In this document: positions 6,580 to 10,072 of the stretch, piece after piece
How the letters are laid out: every line of letters begins with the position of its first letter
Position numbering within the stretch: the stretch's first letter is position 1
Program-made: the position numbers and the translations under genes
Source of the DNA: Caldisericaceae bacterium
GTDB lineage: Bacteria; Calditrichota; Calditrichia; Calditrichales; Calditrichaceae
DNA: 10,072 nt
Assembly (NCBI GenBank): GCA_021160885.1
Contig: JAGHBR010000492.1
Span: forward strand, 1-10,072
Reading direction: 5' to 3'
Notes under the pieces: generated by a model
Database searches by the model: none
Seen by the model: only the letters and a program-made list of their open reading frames with translations
Told to the model about the DNA's origin: nothing

Positions 6580-7986
6580 TTACAGAATGTACCTGCTCAG
6601 GTCTTCGTCTTCCACAATGGATTCCAGAGTTTTGCTCACCAGTTCTTTGTCGATGACCAGTTCTTCCTGTTTTTTCTCTGGAACTTCGAACAAAATTTCT
6701 TCTAACAAAGTAGACATAATTGTGTGTAAACGACGCGCGCCAATGTTTTCGGCGCGGGAATTTACAACCGTAGCAATACGGGCAATTTCTCGAATCGCAT
6801 CTTCGGTGAAAGATAATTTAACGCCTTCAGTCTCCAACATGGCCTGATATTGTGTAATCAGGGCGTTTTTAGGTTCGGTTAAAATACGCACAAAATCATC
6901 TTCAGTTAAGCTGTTTAATTCAACGCGAATGGGAAATCGGCCCTGAAGTTCCGGTATTAGATCCGATGGTTTGCTGACATGAAAGGCGCCTGCAGCAATA
7001 AAAAGAATATGATCGGTTTTGACCATACCGTACTTGGTCAGCACCGAAGTACCTTCCACGACGGGTAGCAGGTCGCGCTGTACGCCCTCGCGCGAAACAT
7101 CCGGACCGTGTTTTCCACTGGATTGTCCGGCGATCTTGTCAATTTCATCTAGAAAAATGATACCGGAATTTTCCACGCGGTGCAGCGCAATGCGAATGAC
7201 CTCTTCCATGTCGATTAATTTTTGAGCTTCCTGTTGCGTTAAAATTTTTAGCGCCTCAGCCACGGTGGTTTTACGTTTTTTCATTTTTTTAGGCATCAGG
7301 CCACCGAACAATTCCTGGATATTCAGGCCCATTTCTTCGATGCCCATGGGTGAAAAGATCTGCATCATGGGCGTGCTGTCAGCCGGGGTGTCAATCTCCA
7401 CCACACGATCATCCAGCTGACCTAAAAGCAATTGCTCGCGCAGCTTTTCTCGTGTTCGTTGGTGACGTAGCTCCAGTTCATCACCTTCCTGAATTTCACC
7501 AACCGGTTTTGGATGATGACTGATCGGGGGGAGAAGAATATCTAAAATGCGTTCTATGGCATTTTCCCGAGCTTTGGCTTCCACTTCTTTGGTTTTCTCT
7601 TCACGCACCATTTGTACACCAATTTCCACCAGATCACGGATCATAGATTCCACATCGCGACCTACATAGCCTACTTCGGTGAATTTTGAAGCTTCTACTT
7701 TTAAAAACGGGGCATTAGAAAGTTTAGCCAAACGACGGCTAATTTCGGTTTTGCCTACACCGGTCGGTCCAATAAGAATGATGTTATTAGGCATGATTTC
7801 TTCGCGCAATTCCGGGCGCACCTGTTGACGACGCCAGCGGTTACGCAGCGCAATGGCCACCATCTTTTTGGCCTTATCCTGGCCGATGATGTATTTGTCC
7901 AATTCTTTTACAATCGCTTTAGGTGTCAATTCAGCCATTCGTTCAATTGTTTCATCATAAAGCTTTTGTTTTTTCTGAATATCCAT
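6580..7986 (-). CDS. hslU: ATP-dependent protease ATPase subunit HslU (ClpY)
   Basis: The 468-residue product is a clear HslU, the hexameric AAA+ unfoldase that feeds proteins into HslV. Visible parts are the N-terminal [17 protein letters not shown] (about 20-36), Walker A GPTGVGKT (73-80), the pore loop GYVG (106-109), and the intermediate (I) domain from about 111 to 240 with many charged residues. Walker B IIFLDE (276-281), the [12 protein letters not shown] segment with the putative arginine finger Arg350, and sensor II GARRLHT (416-422) follow. The protein ends in LSRYIL, the conserved tail that docks into HslV and activates it. It is slightly longer than E. coli HslU (443), mostly in the I domain. 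Its ATG shares one base with the hslV stop (TAATG), with a near-ideal Shine-Dalgarno inside hslV, so the two subunits are made together. Cytoplasmic. Confidence 0.98.
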   Translation of the reverse strand: MDIQKKQKLYDETIERMAELTPKAIVKELDKYIIGQDKAKKMVAIALRNRWRRQQVRPELREEIMPNNIILIGPTGVGKTEISRRLAKLSNAPFLKVEASKFTEVGYVGRDVESMIRDLVEIGVQMVREEKTKEVEAKARENAIERILDILLPPISHHPKPVGEIQEGDELELRHQRTREKLREQLLLGQLDDRVVEIDTPADSTPMMQIFSPMGIEEMGLNIQELFGGLMPKKMKKRKTTVAEALKILTQQEAQKLIDMEEVIRIALHRVENSGIIFLDEIDKIAGQSSGKHGPDVSREGVQRDLLPVVEGTSVLTKYGMVKTDHILFIAAGAFHVSKPSDLIPELQGRFPIRVELNSLTEDDFVRILTEPKNALITQYQAMLETEGVKLSFTEDAIREIARIATVVNSRAENIGARRLHTIMSTLLEEILFEVPEKKQEELVIDKELVSKTLESIVEDEDLSRYIL

Positions 7987-8534
7987 TACAGCACCTCCAC
8001 ACGGATGTTATCGTTGGTGTAAATACAAATTTCACTGGCAATTTTTAAAGCCTCACGGGCGATTTGTTCGGCATTCAAATCAGAATGGCGAACCAGGCTG
8101 CGGGCTACAGCCAGTGCGTACGGCCCGCCTGAACCAATGGCCGCAATGCCGTCATCGGGTTCAATAATGTCGCCCGTACCGGAAATAATGAAGGTGAATT
8201 TTTGATCCAGTACGGCTAATAATGCTTCCAGGCGACGCAAATACTTGTCGGAGCGCCAGTCTTTAGCCAGTTCTACGGCTGCTTTGGGCAAGTTGCCAGA
8301 ATATTGTTCCAGTTTTTGTTCAAATCGTTCAAATAACGTAAAAGCATCGGCTGCCGCACCGGCAAATCCGGCTAAAATTTTATCGTTGTACAAACGGCGA
8401 ATCTTTTTTGCCGAGCGCTTCATTACCGTGTTGCCCAGAGTCACCTGCCCATCACCGGCCAGCGCCACCTGGCCATTGTGCCGGATACCTAAAATGGTTG
8501 TAGCGTAAATTATGGGAGATTTGTTTTCATGCAT
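7986..8534 (-). CDS. hslV: ATP-dependent protease proteolytic subunit HslV (ClpQ), with propeptide
   Basis: The 182-residue product is HslV, the proteasome-like threonine peptidase that forms a double-hexamer chamber capped by HslU. Alignment by eye to E. coli HslV places the catalytic N-terminal threonine at Thr12, in [12 protein letters not shown]. An 11-residue propeptide ([11 protein letters not shown]) must therefore be removed; no in-frame start lies closer. Supporting residues are in register: Asp28 (AGDGQ), Lys44 (SAKKIRRLY) and Ser135 (GSGGPYA), matching E. coli Asp17, Lys33 and Ser124 in mature numbering. [18 protein letters not shown] and [14 protein letters not shown] are further hallmarks. 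AAGGG (8545-8549) lies about 10 bases before the ATG. hslU follows with a one-base overlap. It is the first gene of the unit, but no CIRCE or sigma32-type heat-shock promoter was recognised upstream. Confidence 0.97.
   Translation of the reverse strand: MHENKSPIIYATTILGIRHNGQVALAGDGQVTLGNTVMKRSAKKIRRLYNDKILAGFAGAAADAFTLFERFEQKLEQYSGNLPKAAVELAKDWRSDKYLRRLEALLAVLDQKFTFIISGTGDIIEPDDGIAAIGSGGPYALAVARSLVRHSDLNAEQIAREALKIASEICIYTNDNIRVEVL
7993..7998 (-). promoter_or_regulatory. strong Shine-Dalgarno of hslU inside hslV
   Basis: GGAGGT, encoded within the last codons of hslV, sits six bases before the hslU ATG. The hslV stop and hslU start overlap as TAATG. This fixes the hslU start and indicates translational coupling of the two subunits. 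Confidence 0.85.
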
Positions 8535-8633
8535 GGTTAAAATTCCCTTTTTATTTTAATATTCACCTGAAAAAAATTTTGTAACTCAAATTTACGGAAT
8601 TTGTTCGAAAAAGTTAAATAAAAACAAAAATAA

Positions 8634-8679
8634 GTGTAAGTGTTTAAGAGTATAAGGGTATAAAGGTTAAGGGTTGAGG
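8634..8679 (+). repeat. purine-rich dispersed intergenic repeat, copy 2
   Basis: It contains AAGAGTATAAGGGT (8646-8659), identical to copy 1, and TAAGGGTATAAA (8653-8664), shared with the inverted copy 3. It lies about 100 bases upstream of the hslV start. Confidence 0.6.
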
Positions 8680-8960
8680 TAGCGGCAAGCTTCCGCTTAT
8701 GCCTGGTTGGATGCTGGCCTCTGGGTAATTTTAGAGTTTATGCACGTCTTGCCCTTTAAACAATGAGCTAAACTCTTTTATTCCAACGGCCCTAATCTGA
8801 TCAAATCTATCGATACGTCTAATAGGTCAAGGACCTTAAATAAATTTCAAATTGCAATGATTCGATGAATGTTTAAATCACTGCTCCATAAAATAAATCC
8901 GATCCTGGACAATTTTTATTGTAAACTTTGTTATTTTGATACATCCTGAAGATTAAAAAA

Positions 8961-8980
8961 TTCGAAACTCGATTTTCGAA
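8961..8980. repeat. inverted repeat TTCGAAA/TTTCGAA
   Basis: Perfect 7-base arms (8961-8967 and 8974-8980) are separated by six bases. It lies in the gene-free region with no nearby gene to regulate. Confidence 0.5.
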
Positions 8981-9022
8981 ATACAAAACAAGAAATTACT
9001 TCTGCCTTTTAGGTTTTGGGCG

Positions 9023-9065
9023 AAAACATAGGCGCCTGCCACTGAAGGAAATGTTTCCATGTTTT
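9023..9065. repeat. nested inverted repeat
   Basis: AAAACAT (9023-9029) pairs with ATGTTTT (9059-9065). Just inside the right arm lies a perfect GGAAA/TTTCC hairpin (9047-9058). The function is unknown; it may be a remnant of an intergenic repeat. Confidence 0.4.
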
Positions 9066-9184
9066 AGGATCAAGCCCTACAAATCAACGTTTCGGTTCCC
9101 CCTTCACTTTGTAATTAATGCGCATTTTTTAAGAATTCAGGATAGAATATGTTTATAAACTTATTTCATCACCCATTTTATTTT

Positions 9185-9216
9185 CCCCCTTACAAAGGGG
9201 GGAACTGAGGGGAGGA
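9185..9216. repeat. C/G-tract hairpin repeat (CCCCCTT/AAGGGGG)
   Basis: CCCCCTT (9185-9191) and AAGGGGG (9195-9201) form a hairpin with a 3-base loop, followed by GAACTGAGGGGAGG. This form resembles G-tract intergenic repeats seen in many bacterial genomes. It stands out by composition from the AT-rich surroundings. Confidence 0.5.
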
Positions 9217-9358
9217 TCTTTACCAAATAGGCTTATTTTTTATTCTTGTACAAAGCTCAGAGTCTTGGTTATTAGTCAGGATGAGAGGAAAAACATTATA
9301 TGTATTAACATAAACATCCTTCAATAAAGAGATTGGATAAAACCAACTTCTAAGCTCC

Positions 9359-9512
9359 ATTGCGCCCAGCTTTGGCTAGGGGCAAAAAAAACAAAAAAAA
9401 TTTAAGCTTTAGCCCACATTCATTAATCCAGTAGCTTAGGGCTAAAGCCAGAGGTTCTTGTTTTATTTATTTTCAACCACTATCTAAAGATAGGGGCTAT
9501 TTAGCGCCAAAC
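9359..9512. repeat. cluster of GCTAAAGC-type inverted repeats
   Basis: The core is a perfect 10-base inverted repeat GCTTTAGCCC (9406-9415) and GGGCTAAAGC (9439-9448) with a 23-base loop. It is flanked by an imperfect TTGCGCCC/GGGGCAA hairpin (about 9359-9386) and a perfect CTATCT/AGATAG hairpin (9480-9485, 9488-9493). A variant, GGGGCTATTTAGCGCC, follows. The theme GGCTAAAGCC is a known style of dispersed intergenic palindrome. An A-rich tract (9385-9400) separates the first two hairpins. Confidence 0.55.
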
Positions 9513-9515
9513 TCA

Positions 9516-9530
9516 CTTAAACTTTTTAAG
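9516..9530. repeat. short hairpin CTTAAA/TTTAAG
   Basis: Six-base perfect arms (9516-9521 and 9525-9530) enclose a 3-base loop. It is AT-rich, and its significance is doubtful apart from being next to the hairpin at 9549-9569. Confidence 0.35.
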
Positions 9531-9548
9531 CTATGACTACAACGTTCT

Positions 9549-9569
9549 TGCATCGATACAGTCGATGCA
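9549..9569. repeat. perfect 8-bp hairpin TGCATCGA/TCGATGCA
   Basis: The arms 9549-9556 and 9562-9569 are exact complements with the 5-base loop TACAG. It lies beside the inverted copy of the purine-rich repeat. It has no following T-run, so it is not an obvious terminator. Confidence 0.55.
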
Positions 9570-9578
9570 CAAAGATCC

Positions 9579-9620
9579 CTTTACTCTTAACTCTTACACT
9601 TTTATACCCTTAACTCAATT
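9579..9620 (-). repeat. purine-rich dispersed intergenic repeat, copy 3 (inverted)
   Basis: On the minus strand it reads as GAGTTAAGGG- and GTGTAAGAG-type units. TTTATACCCTTA (9601-9612) is the complement of a 12-mer in copy 2. It is in the opposite orientation to copies 1 and 2. Confidence 0.55.
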
Positions 9621-9663
9621 CGAGTTTTGATCGATCTCTACCTCGGCATACGCCTCGCCCTCC

Positions 9664-9762
9664 CCTTCTCTGCCAGCAGGGAAGGAAAATGTCTTCATGC
9701 TTAAAGGTCAATTCCTGCAAACCAGCACTGCGGTTTTCCCTTCCCTTTGCCACTGGGAAGGG
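9664..9762. repeat. composite element of two facing G/C-tract hairpins
   Basis: Left hairpin: CCTTCTCTGC (9664-9673) with GCAGGGAAGG (9676-9685), ten pairs including one G-U. Right hairpin: CCCTTCCC (9738-9745) with GGGAAGGG (9755-9762), perfect. The left outer sequence GGGAAGGAAAA is nearly the complement of TTTTCCCTTCCC on the right, so the whole 99 bases form an imperfect larger inverted repeat. The layout resembles the core of the element at 6371-6440. Confidence 0.55.
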
Positions 9763-10072
9763 AGTTAGAGGAATGGGTTTGTAACCATTTTAGATCAAAA
9801 TTTAAAACTTGAAACAACCATTTAAATTACTTTGGACGTGTGTGTTTCAATAAGAGTAACAATCTACAAAATAATGACTGAGAAATGTAAACTAAAATTG
9901 GAAGCTCATTCAAAATTTAACACTCAAAACTCAAAATTCTTTACAAGGAATGTGTCCTGTACGAGCCGACTTGTCAGCTTGCTTTTCCCTTTTTGTACTG
10001 TTTTCATTTTCCATTAATTTGCAGTTTCATTTTATGTTTTAAAATGTTAAATTGGGATTCATAAAAACAATA

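Larger units (their letters stand above)
8535..10072. other. 1.5-kb gene-free, repeat-rich region
   Basis: No reading frame here has a plausible start signal, length and protein-like composition; the best is a 61-codon TTG-start frame at 9832-10017 of low complexity. No tRNA, 6S, tmRNA, RNase P or SRP RNA signature was recognised. The region holds several hairpins and dispersed-repeat fragments, listed separately, plus AT-rich filler with an A-run at 9385-9400. The hslV promoter should lie near its left edge: ACTCAA (8584-8589, minus TTGAGT) is a possible -35, but no good -10 is paired with it. Decayed mobile DNA is one explanation. Confidence 0.6.

Noticed and set aside
6473..6847. Plus-strand frame of 124 codons overlapping the end of hslU
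   Set aside because: Most of it is the antisense of the well-conserved hslU C-terminus; Ser-rich composition and no Shine-Dalgarno indicate a shadow frame.
8824..8836. AGGTC-AAG-GACCT hairpin
   Set aside because: Only five base pairs and no T-run; too short to support a terminator or regulatory call.
8961..9115. Possible riboswitch or structured RNA suggested by nested hairpins
   Set aside because: No match by eye to known riboswitch cores, and no downstream gene in either direction within the window that it would control.
9885..9945. CRISPR-like short repeats (ACTCAAA units)
   Set aside because: Only two 7-base tandem units with no spacers and no cas genes; simple low-complexity sequence.
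9832..10017. 61-codon plus-strand frame in the gene-free region
   Set aside because: It starts with TTG, has no Shine-Dalgarno, crosses simple ACTCAAA repeats (9922-9935), and the product resembles no protein family.

Overview
The window looks like chromosome from a Gram-negative bacterium of the FCB group. The best guess is Calditrichota or a relative such as Ignavibacteriota. The reasons are an outer-membrane TonB-dependent receptor, a PorV/PorQ-type outer-membrane protein and a lipoprotein with NHL-like repeats encoded back to back, moderate-to-low GC, AT-rich intergenic DNA, and a Gram-negative type HslVU protease. The lineage is inferred from gene content, not from a marker gene.

Left part (1-3300, + strand): a tight cluster made of the 3' end of a TonB-dependent receptor gene (cut by the window edge), a PorV/PorQ-like outer-membrane beta-barrel gene and an NHL-repeat lipoprotein gene. 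The gaps are 16 and 11 bases, so this is very probably one operon for a cell-envelope uptake or assembly function. A 168-base convergent gap holding simple repeats follows.

Middle and right-centre (3469-8534, - strand; transcription order is right to left): hslV and hslU (overlapping by one base), then a 418-base gap with a 133-base foldback repeat, then a class I SAM-dependent methyltransferase gene and a YgiQ-family radical SAM gene. hslV and hslU make the two-part ATP-dependent protease. HslU unfolds substrates and HslV degrades them using an N-terminal threonine, exposed here only after removal of an 11-residue propeptide. The methyltransferase and the YgiQ protein have no certain substrate, and ygiQ seems to have its own promoter.

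Right end (8535-10072): about 1.5 kb with no credible gene, filled with hairpins and fragments of dispersed intergenic repeats. Some resemble sequences elsewhere in the window: a purine-rich motif occurs in three gaps, and paired facing hairpins occur in two. No tRNA, rRNA, CRISPR array, transposase or phage gene was seen. The most notable oddities are the foldback element, the repeat-dense gene-free stretch, the HslV propeptide, and two 5-6 codon mini-ORFs whose stop codons overlap the starts of the porV-like gene and ygiQ.
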